This document shows positions 1-14,400 of a DNA stretch of 64,000 bases, in pieces. Location: positions 19,982,501 through 20,046,500 of the forward strand of contig CM061097.1 in NCBI GenBank assembly GCA_030770545.1. Direction: 5' to 3'. A program made the translations under genes and the position numbers. The DNA comes from Macropodus opercularis. Taxonomy: Eukaryota; Chordata; Actinopteri; Anabantiformes; Osphronemidae. Position 1 is the stretch's first letter. Each line of letters opens with the position of its first letter. The notes beneath the pieces are model-generated. The model worked only from the letters and a program-made list of their open reading frames with translations. It had not been told where the DNA came from and did no database searches.

Positions 1-3000
1 TCATATCAGCCTGTTGTCGGCCTATTTATATATTGTACAATGCTACAAACAAAGTTGTGCCGCTCACCGAGAACACGGTTGCTGTTATTATTCTGTTTAG
101 GACGTATTATATCGATTGAATAATTTCATGATGTTTGTCTGTAAAAGGAAGGACAACATCATCAGAAATGAAATGACATGGCTATGGCTACACTTTATCG
201 CTGCAGCGTCATCATAGAGTCATGTGAGCACCCACACTGTAAAAACAGGTGATTTAATGCTTCAGCCTTCTCCAGAAGAACATATTGTACTTCATTACAA
301 TGCTAAACAAAGTGATCCATCTTTGAAACACATCTTTTTCTAAAGTGTTTGCAGATTAAATGTCTTTACAGAAAAGGTTAGTCCATTAGTGAGATGACAG
401 GTTATGACACATCTGTAATAATGTGACAGTGAAGACTGAACACAGTGGATGTTTTCAGACAGCAGACATGACAGCGATAATAACTTCATACAGGAGAGAG
501 TTTAAAAACGTTGAAATGCTAATTACGTAGGTCTATAAAAGCCAAAAACCTTTGGCTTATACATTTCATCTGAAAGCAGGTACGATACGTTGACCAGCTC
601 TGATCCTAGTCTGAAGTAATCAATCACAAAGTTCATTCTCTCGGTTGGTCTCTGTGGTTCTGCAGCTCCCTGCTGTGACCAGTGCGTCTGTCTGATTGGA
701 CACAGCTTCCACTTTCGCATCGCTGTGAACAGACGTCTACAGTTTTTGCTCTAAAGTGACTGACAACACCCAGAGTAATGCTCATTCACTGGCCTCATTA
801 GGGAGGTGCAGATGTTTGTTTGTCTCCCCTTAGTTCTTTCAAGATTCACTTTATTCAAGTTGCATCTCCCTCCAGTTGTTACATGGTCTGTCCTGGTTAG
901 AAACCTTTACTACGTCAAGAGCTCTTTAGGGTCAGAAAGGAAATCTGACTCTCTGAGCCCTCAAAAGACTTCGGTAACATGAAATGATCATAATAATAAT
1001 AATAATACTTCTTGGTGACAGTGGGACGACCGTTATGTGTATTTGTTCCAATGTTCTTTTTTTTGAGGGCTTCACAGCATCTCTTTCTAAACCAGTGTTA
1101 CCAAGGTTAAGAATGCAGTTTGTAGAAGCACGTCTGTTTCTGCTGCAAAGCTGAGAGAACAATTACAGCGTCCTAAAGGAAAGAAGCGAATGCCTACGAG
1201 GTCCATCTGGCTAAAATGTGGCGTTCACACAGCTAATTAATGTGGCGACTGGAAGAAACGTTGGGCCAAAGGTCATTTTGGGAAAGAAAGAAACTTAGAG
1301 CAATTAAAATGTAGTTATTGTCGGCAGTAATTAGGCTGTTAGTGAAGAGAACGGCTTGAAGCCCGTTCTTAACCCAGCGTTCACACCTGGTTGTGTATGC
1401 GTGACACAGAAATCACTGCAGGAAGAGTAAATCCACCGATGGAGAATATGTTGTTTTGTGCCCTTATCTTTACGTCAGCTCTAATTACCAGTTTGACCTC
1501 CCTCTACCGAGCTATACCACCAAATAACTTTTAATAGTAACCTAATGAAGTGCAGCCTGCTAATCATATAAATATTATGCTCTTGTTGCACAAGTGTAAT
1601 TAATTTATATTACTGTGAAACAACAATAATTGAGTTGTACATCCATATATATATGTAATGTACTTATCCCATAACTGCAGGGGGAAATATCATTAAATAA
1701 ATTCTTGTCTTTATTTTATCTGAATATTAGTAACTTAAGTCTTATTTTTGACTTAATTTTTTTGTCCTACTACTTACATTAGATAAAATAAATATTCACA
1801 TACTGTAAAGAAATCATTGTAATGAATCTATTTTGGCTAATTTTTGCTCTGCTCAAACAGCTGTTACACCAGCTCACAGTCGTTCCCTGTAGTTTTACTG
1901 CATCACTAGTTTTGTGGGCAATTCTTAGGAGACTGGGTTGAATTGTGGAGAAATCAGATAATCAATCAGAATCTGTTTCACCACCATAAAAGATGATACA
2001 TGAATGCATAGCAATAACATGTAATATTCATAACCGCGCACTGAAAGCTTACATGGCTAAAATGCAGAAAAGACGCCTCCTCTCATTGGTTCCATGTCCT
2101 CATGATGCAGATTAGAAGCCACATCTTAATGTTTAATGGCTGTCGCCGTCATGTTTGCGTATCGAGGTGTCACCACCTCCTGACAGCATGTGCTGCTTCA
2201 TCCTTCTTATTTCAGCCCAGATTTCTGTTTTCTTTATGTTTAGCTTTTTTAAGCTTTGCTATTGTGCGGCGGGGGAAAAAAAGATTCCTATTCAGTGTAA
2301 GAGGACAATTTCTCAAGATGTGCAAATCAAGCGAATGGGGAACGGAAGGAGACCGGAGGGAGTATGAGTGAATCCAGGATTCATGTCATTTTCAGATTTT
2401 ACTCTAATATTAAAAGGGCGCAGAGAAGCTCAGAGCTTCTTGGTTAGAAATAATGACTTACCACAGTCTCACCTAAGGAGCGGCAGAGCAGGATTTTGAG
2501 CATGCATAATACCTGAGAATGCACAACACCATTAAAATAGTCTTATTTCAGCTGTCATTAAAATCCACACTCACCACCGAAGACTCCTCGGCGCTCTACG
2601 CCGCAGTTTATTGTTATTCAGGCTGCAGTGCAGTGAGTTGGTCTGTGCTTATGAGGATGCAGAAAGCATAAAATGCAAAAACATAAAGTATTCACAGAGG
2701 AAATCTCAACACCTGACACCAGAGTGGCTGAACAAAATAGGAACACTTCTGACTTTATGTTGCTGAGCAGTGCCTCATCATAATTTATGAGCTGATAAAC
2801 TGCATTTGAGAAGGGAAAATACTTTGGACCCGGTTTACAGCATGTATCTGGACGTTTACAGTTCGTATTTGGTACAAAGACTGACTCCTCTCGCAGAATC
2901 TGTACTGTGTGAGTTAACCTGGACACCTGCACCCCCTCCACCCTCGCACTGGGCCTACAGCTCTTAATTGAAGGAAAAGCATAGACACAAAAAGAATCAC

Positions 3001-5210
3001 AAAGATCATAGTCAAGCCAAACGTGCAGCTTTAAGTCTAATTTCCAAATCGCTTGTGTTTGACATTTGTTCTTACCAGTTCTAGCACGTTCGACAGTCCT
3101 TGTGTGGGAGTAAGGCATGGAAGGCAGAAAACTGCATAAACAGTCCTCGGACATAAGTCTGGCTTCAGCTACTGTGTCCTCCGTGGATGTGTTTGGCCTG
3201 TAAGCAAACGGGGGTCTGTCTGGAAGGCAGGGGGTGATGCGACTACACACCAGCTTCCGGAGTTAGTGCCACAGTCACTGAGGCTGATGCTGTTGGGCTT
3301 CAAGTAAGGAGTAAGGATCAGTCATTGATTTACAAAGGCATGAATGAAGAAAGGTAAGATAATTATAAATTAGATCATAATATTATTATAAATTATCTTA
3401 GTATAGTGGAGCTGATATATCTAAACGTCTAAAAATGTCCCTGTTTCACCACAGAAAATCATTTCTTTCATTTTCATTTTAAAGGTGTACTGTATAAACC
3501 TGTGCTGTATTTATAAGGTTAGTGAATGTGGTAAAGCTTCAAACTGCAGCTCAGGTCAGCAGAGAAGCCAGAGCAACTTATCGTGAGACACCGATACAGA
3601 AGACGACCTGGCTCACACTTAGAGGAGGATAAAAAGAAGCTAATTACGTTTAGCGTTGACACGCATTAGGTCAACGCCAGACACTGTTTAGATCTACAAT
3701 CCATATGCAAAGAGACCCAGCAGAGCAGGATTTCAGAGCAAGTCACTAAATGACAAAAAGCTCTCCAACCCCGTCCAATCAAAATCAAAACGTAGCACAG
3801 TACATGACATCACACGCTTCCATCCATTGTAAGTCTGAGAGGAAATAAAAGTCAATAACTCATCTTGAGTTGTTCATTTACTTGTTTATTCTTAAATTTT
3901 GCAAAACAAATATATTAGAAAGAGAAAGTCGCGAGGCCTGTAGTTCTGATGCTGTCACACAGGAACCCAGCAGTGAGCGAACATGCGGAGGTTTGCTGCG
4001 TTGCAGGTCATTATAGCTGCTGTTAATGTGGCTTTTGATTGCAGAAATACCAGTTAGTGTAATTTGGGATCATTTGTGAGGGACTATCTATTGCTCCTCT
4101 GGCTGTATTTGATCACACTGCTGGGTCTCGCATCTCATCATTAAACTGTGTAATCATCGCCTTTCATGAGTTGTGTGTTGTAGCTTGGATGTTGGGTTGT
4201 TACAGGCTGTATGTGTAGCCCAGCGTGAGTTTGAACGTGTGTAAAGGTGAACTTGGCCCAGTTCAGGATGTTGTCCTCAGATTAAACTCTGCACTTTCAA
4301 GCACCTTGTCATATATTTTATGACGGTAGCGGATGTTGCTTTTGTGTGAAGTGAATCTTTCACATATTTATGGTTTCAGAGCAGCACTCAACCCTAACCA
4401 CAGCACAGTACTCAGTCAATGCCAAAATTGACATCAGATTTTTCCATCAGCTTGTAAATACTTTCCATTAGTATGAAAGAAGCTCCCACTTCTAGACGGT
4501 GTGTTATACAGTAAGACATGCGTTTCATCCTCATCCTCAAAGGAAAGGAAAAGGAGAATAAACGGAAAACCTACAACACACTGCAGTTCTGTTGAATGAA
4601 GTGTGTGGCTGCTGCTGTTGCCGTCACATAAACAAAACTTTTATAGTTCGTAATGAGGGTCCTGCATCACAGCAGAGCTATGTTAACTGTAGGACAATTA
4701 AGTAGGTAATAATTTCTGTAGTAGTCTATGAATTATGAATAGTACGTATTATCATGATGGAGTGGTTTTCTACTAAATGAAAGGGCAGGTCTTGTTTGAG
4801 TTCAAAATAAAACCCAATAAAAACTCAAATTTGTTTGTTTTTGCTGTGCACTGAAGGCATTTAGGATCACACATCAATCCCTCCTGCAGCAGGTGGAATT
4901 CATGCTTTTGTTTTCCTAGACATGATCATATATTTCTGAACAACCCGTACATTAAAGCTGACAGGCTCCACTTTTAGCAAATCATTCAAATCAGTTGTGG
5001 TCGTCTACAGAGGAAAAAGGATGAAGGGTGACTGGTCTGAGTACAGATCTGATTGTAGCTCAATTATTTCACTACAATATTAACTTTTAAAGACGGATTT
5101 TCTACATATTAATGACACAATACTTTAAAAGTAAAAAACAGACCGTTCTTAGTTGGTCATGGCGATAAAGACTGCGTCTCCTCATGGGCCGTATTTGTTC
5201 TACATTGCAG
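1..5210. other. Intron of unc5d (upstream part), no exon seen
   Basis: No exon of the neighbouring unc5d gene or of any other gene could be recognised here. The preceding unc5d exons (ZU5 domain and earlier) must lie left of the window, so this is the tail of a long intron. It holds a short TAA repeat near 990-1007 and, on the minus strand near 3150-3245, a short stretch resembling LINE reverse transcriptase. The remainder is AT-rich unique-looking sequence. Confidence 0.6.
3150..3245 (-). repeat. Possible LINE reverse-transcriptase remnant
   Basis: Read on the minus strand, about 20 residues contain FAYRPNTSTEDTVAEA. This resembles the LINE reverse-transcriptase motif of the type DPLQFAYRPNRSTEDAV. 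The similarity fades on both sides, so at most a small fossil survives inside a longer chance open frame (2618-3250). It could be coincidence. Confidence 0.3.
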
Positions 5211-5438
5211 GACGTGATGTCGGTGGATGAGGAGTCCGCTTCCTGTTACTGCCTGATGGACTTGACGAGCTGCCACCTGCTGCTGGACCAGCCAGGCTCC
5301 TACGCCCTGGTCGGCGAGCCCCTGACACAGGCTGCCATTAAAAGGCTGAAGCTGGCTGTGTTTGGGAGCATGGAGGCCGGCCCCATGAACTACAGCCTGC
5401 GGGTGTATTGTGTGGACGACACGCCACACGCCTTTCAG
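5211..5438 (+). CDS. unc5d: unc5d exon a (UPA region start)
   Basis: 76 codons in phase 0 at both ends. The acceptor is tacattgcag and the donor is CAG|gtgaga. It encodes a Cys-rich stretch (CYCLMDL, CHLLLD) followed by RVYCVDDTPHAFQ. The exon aligns residue for residue with the corresponding exon of vertebrate UNC5D. Confidence 0.92.
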
Positions 5439-8400
5439 GTGAGAAGGAACGCCGCTCTGGCGCCGGGCCTCTGCTTTGTTCAGTTCCTTAAAATGATCGC
5501 TCACTCACAGTGTTAATGTTTTTTTCTAACGAGGATGTGGTCAGTACGAGGGGTTTTATTAGAAAATGGAAATAGTTTAATATGTAAATAGGTAAAAAGT
5601 CTATAATTAATTCACATTCACATAAGCCTCTAAGATTTGGTAAATGGAAACATAAACATGACATGAATTTGTGGTTTGTGAAATAGGAGGCGACATGTCA
5701 ATGGCTAATGTGTCTACAACATCTACAATGGCTGTGTGTGTGTGCGTGTGTGTGTGTGTGTGTGGTGTAAGGTGTAATTGTTTTCAGTCTAGACAAAGCT
5801 TAACGCAGGAGAATCCAACACATGGTTTGTATTTGTTATACTGACTTATGGGAGCTTTTAATATATGTAGAATGTTTCTAGTTTATCTTGGGGAACAGCA
5901 GGACACAGAAATCGCTCTAGAAAACAACTCCGACAGCTTGTGTAATAACTGTTTATATGTCTATCTACATGTCCTACATCTCTGTCTGTTTTGTATTTCA
6001 TTCTTTTACTCCTTATGTCAAAGTGCATATTTTATACGGCTCTTCATAGAAGTGATTGTCCGTGGCCTAGATAGAAACCGAACATCTTGTGTTTTTGTGG
6101 CTTTTGCCTAAGCTTTAGTAGCTCAACATGTGCTCTGTGTCTGTTAAACCATGTGAGTGATTGCAGATTCATTACCAGCGTGAAACAAAGCTGCAGAACA
6201 GACAGTGGGGCTCAGCTTGTCAGAGTCTCTAGTAGTTTTAATAGACAATTAGAGACAAATGCTTCCAAGCTGTAATCAACAGCAAAATGTTAACCAATTA
6301 TTCATATTTTGTCCTGCTTGACTTGAGTACCCTACAGCGACCTATAGGGTTTTAAGCTTCAAGCTCCTCTCAATAAACGTCAGGGAAATCAAGCTTCCCG
6401 TCCTTCCAGGGAAAGTGGACTAACAGGAGAGCGAGCCGAGCTGAACAGAGCCACAAGCCTTGTGACTGACTCTGCCTCCCGACCATCAGTGGCAGCTGGC
6501 TTTAAAATGTATTCTGGGTTTGGTTTATGAATTCCCAGCCTGCTGAGCAGATGCCAGACATTTGTGCATCCCCTGGGCTCCTGTCTGTTAGTAGCATATC
6601 TCTACTGTGTGTTTTCCAAGCTCCGGCACAAAGTCAGTCACAGACCGAATTCTGGATCAACAGAAAACCTGGTGCAACACAAACACTAGTGTGAGGGAGA
6701 CTTTTTCTGAGAGCGTGAAATGCTTAGAACTGGCAGGTTCTGATATCGTCTGTGATACACAGCGCAGCTGTCGACGTTAAAATACACCTTTTCAACAAGT
6801 CACATTCTCTGATTTTTTACACGGTACGTTGGTGGATATTATAATCTCTTGACATTATGAAATTAGCCGACTAACATGCCGTTTTGGTTCAGGCTTAGCA
6901 TCGGCCTGTCCACATAGTAACTCTACTTCCAAGGTCACAGCACAGAGCAGGTCAGGTGATAGAGGCAATGGATACAATGTTCCCCTGAAAAGAGCACATC
7001 AGCGTTATGTGGAGGACGTTACCCTCTGGGCCTCAACCTTTAGCCTTCAGCGCAGCAGCAGTGTGCAGGTCTTCTGCTTGTTTGAGGTGTTTGTATCTTG
7101 TTGCTATAAAACATGGATTGCAAAAGTAATAATTTAGTATCATAGAAATATAAAATATAAACCAACTGAAGTTTGCTCTCGACATTGATAAAGTGAGAAA
7201 CAAACATTTTCCACCCGAAGCCTGAATTCTATGTCCAGAGCCACTGCAAAGTTTTGAATATCTTCCATATCAATGCAGGCCTATAGAGTATGCGATTAAG
7301 GTGGCCTTTAAAGCAAATGGTGCTTCCAACAGCAGGGAGCATGCATTTAGTTCAACGCAGAAATGGGAATGAGCCCAATGAGGAATCGGAGAAACAGTAA
7401 AAACTACGATAATATAGATTTGTAGGAATTTAGACCTTTGACCTTGTTGCTTCAAACGACTAAATTCTTGACTGACTGATAAATCAATCACCTTTAATTA
7501 GAAAATTAGCCAGTGAACTGACGTCACATTCCAGATTCTGCTCATCCAGGTCGTGTTTATACGTTGATTTGTTTATAGGCTGATATGTGACAGCATCTCA
7601 GATTGTCAGTATCTGATGCCCTTAAAGCCAGAACTAGTTGGGTTGTCGAGCTGTGTGGAACCGCAGAACATGCCACCAACCCTAACGTTCCCTAACCACA
7701 GAGTCTTCTGTACTGCAGATTTCAATCATCCCTTATTATCTGGGCAAGAAATGAACTCGTGAACTTCGGTTGTCAAAAGTTCCTCCCACCTCTTGAAGAC
7801 TCTTTTCTCCTGGCTGGATTTCTTATACTTGGTTGATGTTGCAGCGCTTCCTCAGCTGCAAAACATGATCAAAGCCGCATCAATCACGTGTGTGATGTGT
7901 CAAACACAACAGATCAGCAACAGCCTACAGAAAAGCTCAGTCACAGCATCTTGACAGATGAGCTCCACACAGGGAACGTTATCGTCATACATACAAAACT
8001 ATAAAAATCCTACTTTGGCCACGTGGCTGTTTGGAAAAACACGAAACAGATGGCAGACGAGAAACCATATTTCAGGCTCCCTGCTGTCTTTATTTCTCCT
8101 ATGATACATGTCTCTTATCCTCAGATTGCCAAGAGTTGATTGTTTTCACACCTCCAGCACTGACATACAGTATATAGCAAACACGTACACATGCATGGAC
8201 AAGCTCTTACAGTATAGAATCAATCAGCATGACCTGGCATTAGTCACAGCTCTGTCCCCTGTCTTTCTCCTTTTGTGACTGAGATGGCCAGACACCGGGA
8301 ACCAAGCAATGATGACAGATGAATACCTGCGAGCGACGATCACACTGCTCTTTCATCACCACAGATTCAATTTGAGAGACGGACGTTAGCCCCCTGCGCC

Positions 8401-11400
8401 GCCCTCCCACCCTGATGCACAGATTTCCCCGCCATTACAGTCAAGCTTCGATCTGTCACGTTGTGGTGGCTGCAAATGTGATGCTAATGTGAGAGCACAC
8501 GTTGCAGGATGTGTTCGTTAAGTGGAGAACTGACGTCACTTCTTGGCGTCTCGTTTCCGTGTTAACATCTGGGATGAGTCAATGTGACAGAGGGAAGGAT
8601 TAGCGACAGGTGTTTGTGCTGATAGTAGTGAACGTTCAAAGGCCAGTTGTGGTTGTTCAACTCCCTTCCCCTTTGCCTGCCTCCTCCTTTTCATTTTATC
8701 ATCTCTCATCAAACCTCTTCCTCTCCAGGGAGTGGTGGCTGCGGAGAAGACCAGAGGGGGTCAGCTCCTCGAGGAGCCAAAGATGTTGCCTTTCTGTGCA
8801 AACACCTTCAGCCTCCAGGTGTCCATCCAGGACGTCCCCCAGTTCCTGTGGAGCATCAAACCCTTTACCACATGTCAGGTAACTGGCAGGCCCACAAGCC
8901 AAGAAGCACTGTACGCACTGAAGTGTTGATTTGCGACATCCTGTTTTTGCAGCTAATTACCGCCGTGTTTCCGTCAGTGTGAAGAGAGCTGCGATGTGTT
9001 TGTGCTCGAGATCATTCTGCTTCTGCTGCTGCCTTTTTGTGTTGCATGTCGCGTGATTTTTATTTTCATACAGCCTCAGTGCCCGTGCGTGACTAGCACC
9101 AGTCAACAGGTCATTCTGCAGAGCCATACAAGACAAAAATAGTCTATTCGTTACACAATTGTCTTCATCGTCTTTATTATCATCAGTATTATAATACATA
9201 TGTGTCCGTTTATACGTTTATTTTGTTGTTCCTCTACAGTTCAGTGTATAGTGTTTTACTTATACCTGCTTCAAACAAATAAAGGGCTGTATACCTGTTA
9301 TTATGGTTATTATGAGACAGTTAATCTTGTCCAGGTTCTATGGAATAGCATCAGTGATAGTTTAGTCGGTTTCACTGTCTTTATCTCACTTTAAACTGCA
9401 GCTGATCTGGTTGGATGCCGACTGAAATCACCAACTGCCTCCTCTCGGGGTTTCAAACAGTCTTTGTATAGTATTACTTGGCAGTGTTTGTACCCGTTGT
9501 TGTCACATATGCTCCTACAAAGAAGATAAGTTGAATCAAATCTGAAAATAATTCCCTTTCAGCTCTAAACATTCAGCTGGTTTTGAGTGTCTGTGCGTGT
9601 CTACCGTGTTGCGCTTTAAAGCTGAATCCTGCTGTCACCCACCATTCTGTGACGAGGATCAGAAAGATGGACGTGACTTGAGATGAATGGCTGTGTTGGC
9701 TTTGCGTGCGAGCATTGAGATGCAGAACAGCATTAGATGAGTGCGCTGCAGCAGTCAGTGAATGCCGTTTTGTACCTGTCGTTGTTGCCACTCGCTGAGC
9801 AGCTCGGCCGCGTCCCCACTGTACGCTGGTGTTGCTTAGAGATCTGAATGCAGGCTGAAAAGCTCGGTGTTTCAAAGACACCCACCTTCTCCCCTTTCCG
9901 CTCCCTCTCCACGGTCTTATTTATGAGAGCTTCAGGACAGACCTGCTTTGGTGGAGCAGGTGTAGAATAATAGCTGGGCTTTGTGCCATACATCAAGTCA
10001 GCTTTTAGTGCTAAAGAGCGTCCGAGCTTTCCGCGTCCATCACTCCACCCCCCCGCCACCGGTCCCTGACTCCATTAGCTGCGGTGTGAGCCACGCTGGG
10101 CAGTCGAATCAAAGCGACGGCAGTTTAAATCTTCAGCCTGGTGATGCCGCGCTTTTTATTACGCCCATGGCCCACTTTTAATATGCAGCTACACAAGCAA
10201 GGTCAAGGACATTTTAACCACAGATGTCCCCACATCTGGAAATTAATGATATATCAACAACTAAGTATTCCACATATATTATAAGCAGTATTTTCCATTT
10301 ATCTATCATTTCTCATATGATGTTAGAGCTCTTTCCGCTGTGTAAGGCAAAGTGTTGCTGGTCAATAAGCAGCTGACTCAAAATTCTGCATTATTATCAC
10401 TGTGTACTCCCTAATGCCTCCTTCTTCCTCTGCAGGAATTCTCCTTTCCTCAAGTGTGGTGCAGCAACCAGCAGCCCCTGCACTGTGCCTTCTCTCTGGA
10501 GAGATACAACCCTGCCACCGCGCAGCTCTCCTGCAAAATCAGCGTGCGCCAGGTCAAAGGCCACGAGCAGATTCTGCAGGTCTACACAGCCGTGGCCGAG
10601 GTGAGGCTTCGCAGCTGCAGGGGGCGAGGAGGGAGCACGCTTCTCTTTCTTGTTCAACCTTTATGTAACCTTCCCGGAGTGTGTCCACTCACAGCGTGCC
10701 TGCTCTCCTGAGCTTGCATTCGGTATTAATAGAGCCACGAGAACACTCTTCCTTTCTTCTCCTCTTTCCTTCCTTCCTTCCAGATTTATGCTAAACATCA
10801 TAGACAGCATCAGTCCAGAAGTTTACAGGTTTTACGTGTGTCTTTTTAACCTTTAATCGTCCAGAGGTTCACATGTTCCAGCAAATACCCTGCTTCTCAT
10901 TCACATGCGCCAACACCTGCGAGCTGCCCACTGTAACAACAGTCTTCTGTCAGCTGTTGAGCAGCTTCACTGGAGCAGCTAGGAGTTAGAAACCCGCACT
11001 CAAGAGCACCTTGACAGTAGCTGTTAAGGCAGAGGAGAGTGTTAGTCATTGATTTTACCCAACTTCTTTTTCACAGCCAGTGACAAACGTGCTTGTTTTT
11101 CTCAAGGCCAATAAAAGTGAGTGAATACAAGAAAGATTGTATTTGCTATGTATCAATTCTACATTAATTGTTATTTAAATTTTGCCAGCTAGAAACATAA
11201 ATGTTGGGATTTTGTGTGCAGGCTAGATAAAGGAATGAGCAGCCTGTGTCGGTGAGAGTTGGCTTTGAGGCTCTTAGGGACCAGAATGTAGGTCATGTGT
11301 TGGTGCCACTAACTGGCCTGTATCTCGGTTATTAGCGCCTTGCTCACAATGCTTCGGCCATTTTAATTGAAAGAACATGTTTATCTGTTTCACAAACGAT

Positions 11401-14400
11401 GATATACTAACATGTCTCTGTCAAGCTGACCATCTGACAATCACTGATATCAGCGTGCTGATGTTTTTAAATTGTTACTCGGTCTGAATTGTCCTGCCTC
11501 AGTAAACCCGACCCCTCTGAGTCTGATTTGCAAATCTTATGTGGCCCTGGTTTGATTGTTGCCTGTTTCCGTTCTATTCCTCCAGACTGATAAGGAGTCG
11601 GTTCCATTTTTTATGCAGACTGACTGCACCATCACGTCCCAGACGGGGCCTAAGGCCTTCAAAATCCCCCTGTCCATCCGCCAGAGGATCTGTGCCACCT
11701 TCGACACTGCCAATGCCAAGGGCAAGGACTGGCAACTCTTAGCCCAGAAACTCCACTTAGATCGGTGAGCATGGGATGTGCGTCCTCACGGAGACGCTGC
11801 GTGTGCGATCTGCTTTTTCTGTAATGGACCTGCTGTGATACTGTAGCTAGCTGATGAGAAAGATAACAATCCTTCTATGCCGCGTTTATTCCTCTGTCTA
11901 CAGCAGGAGACACAAGGATTTTGTTATTGTACAGCACAGAACTGATTGTGCTACGTCCTGTATTATATATATTAATGTGACCTTAATACTATTTAACAAA
12001 ACGGACAGTCAGCCGGTTTCAGTTTCATATACGTGCGACCACTAACCTATTAGCTGCTTGTCCCTTTTCATATAATAAGAAATATGCATATAAGATGAGA
12101 CCCTACTCTAATATTGATACGGTCTAGTTGCCGTTTTTCCTACTCTTACCTTGTGGCAGATATAATCTCCTGTTAAGTGCATGATTCATGAGACACTGCT
12201 ATCTGTGAGTCCTTTGGGATTTCAAATTATCCAGATAAGCTTTCCTCTCCAAGTTGGGCGGCTTTGAAGCCTTTGAGCCTGATGTGACCAATGGCTGCGG
12301 CCTTTTATGTTGCTGTTGCGATTTCTCTTCATAAAGCACCAAAGAGCAGCAGTGAAACACTGCCCCCCACTGGGCTCAGTCCTGCATGATACAAAAGAGG
12401 CTTTGTACTGTATTGGCATGGCAACAGGTTCCCTTTCTTTAACTTTGGTAGCTCATGAGAACTAAATCTAAACAAAATGTTTGACAGTAATTTGCTCATC
12501 TTTTGTGATGTCAATATTCATTCTTGAGTATATTTCAAAGAAAGCAGATAGTAATGTTGATGCACTAAGACAAATCACACACTTAGAGAGAGAGAGATAA
12601 CGAGCGGATTGTTTAACAGTTAACTGAACTGTATTTACCCGTTCTTCATCCAGTGCAGCCTCATTATTAATATAATTACAGTCATTATGGTATACCGGTA
12701 TAATTATGGTGCTGCCATGAGAGTATATATCAGAAATGAGACCTGCCATCAAGTCCACCACATGGATGAAGTCAAAGCAAAACAAATGCTTTTTAACAGG
12801 AAATCTGTAGTAATGACTGTAGGACGCGAGCAGACAGGAGCAGGCGCGTTGCGGAGGGGTTTTGTCTGGCTTTGGTAGCTTTAGGGTCTCCTCTGAACGT
12901 TATGTAGCCCTCTGGGCTTTAGCTAAACACACCTACCTAATTCTTTCTAATGCAAACATATCGGTACAGTAGTTTACACTATCACATTGTCACTTGTGAG
13001 GATGAGCTGGTAAAGTGACTACAATAACAAAAAATTGCTCTGTAATAATAGACTAATGCTACAATTGCCCCAGAGACCCTCTCTGCATGTCCCTACGCAA
13101 GAACCAGAGAAATACATAAAATCTAATAATATATCAAATCCACATTAATACCAATTATTTATGCTGGTTTGAGTTAGAACAACTGGCGTGTTACTGTTAA
13201 AATCTGTGCATCAGCACGTAAACATTTAACAATGTCAGATTAACCCTTGTGCAGCCTTCAAGGATGTCAAAAGGAAAATAGGGGGCGCTCTAAGCTCAAA
13301 AACCACACAAGGGTTGGATAAAACAGCCACAGACAGATAATAAATCACAACACGCTGAACGGTTGGATGAACTTGTTCATCATAGACCCACACGTGTTCA
13401 TTGCTTGGATGTAACACCCACGAAGGCTGTTTTATCCAACCCTTGTGTGGCTTTTGAGCTTAGAGCCTCCTAGTTTACAGTGGGCTCATTTTGACCCCTC
13501 GAAGGCTGCACCAGGGTTAATCAAAAGCAAAGTGTGTTGGCTAACATGGCATTTTGTTTTTTAATAAAATACCTACACACAGGTACAGGAGTCCATCAGA
13601 AAACATTACCTCAAGGACATTGGTAGGACTAGACACCCTTAGAAAATCACTAACTGATTAACAAACACGATCCCTCACTGGAATATGTTCAGCCACAAAC
13701 AAGTTCGATGGCAGAGCAGACATTAGGCCCAAACAGGGACAGGGACCAGACAGACTGACGAGACAGGAAAAGGACCAGGTGCGACAACCCACAATATATA
13801 ATATATTTTAAATATATATTCATATATTTTTTATTTATACATGACATATCAATATAAATATTTGATAAAGTTTAAAGACACCAGGTGGAAACAAAGATAT
13901 AAAACAAGTAAATAAATATTAACTCACTAAATTTCACTGAAAGAGCAGCACATGTTTGAACACACAGCAACACGCACACATACCAAATAGAGGGATAGCA
14001 TCAAACCAATAGGGTAACAATATAACAACCAGAGTAACAGTAACTACAAACCCAACGTGGCAGCATCAAAACTCACGAACCCAACCCAGTAACAGAGACG
14101 TAGAATAAGTCAGACCTGCATAAGCTTTTCTCCAACTGTAATTTTCCTCTCGGTCAGTTGTTGACTCTTCTTTGTCAGTGGATGCACGTATATGAGTTCT
14201 TTGATTTCTTGGTAATTTCTCTTGTGGAACAGTTATTACTCACAGCAGTTATAGACTATTGAGCCTCAGATGAAAATTCATATTTTTTGTTTATGCAACT
14301 AGTCAGAGGAGAAAGGGTTTTATGGCCTTTTCAATCAGCACATTTTATCTGTGCTAACGTCATGCAAAATGATTTTGCTATTATCACTTAAGCTTTTATT

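Noticed and set aside
2618..3250. 210-residue open frame on the minus strand
   Set aside because: No splice context or family match over most of its length. Only a short segment resembles LINE reverse transcriptase, so it is listed as a possible relic and not a gene.
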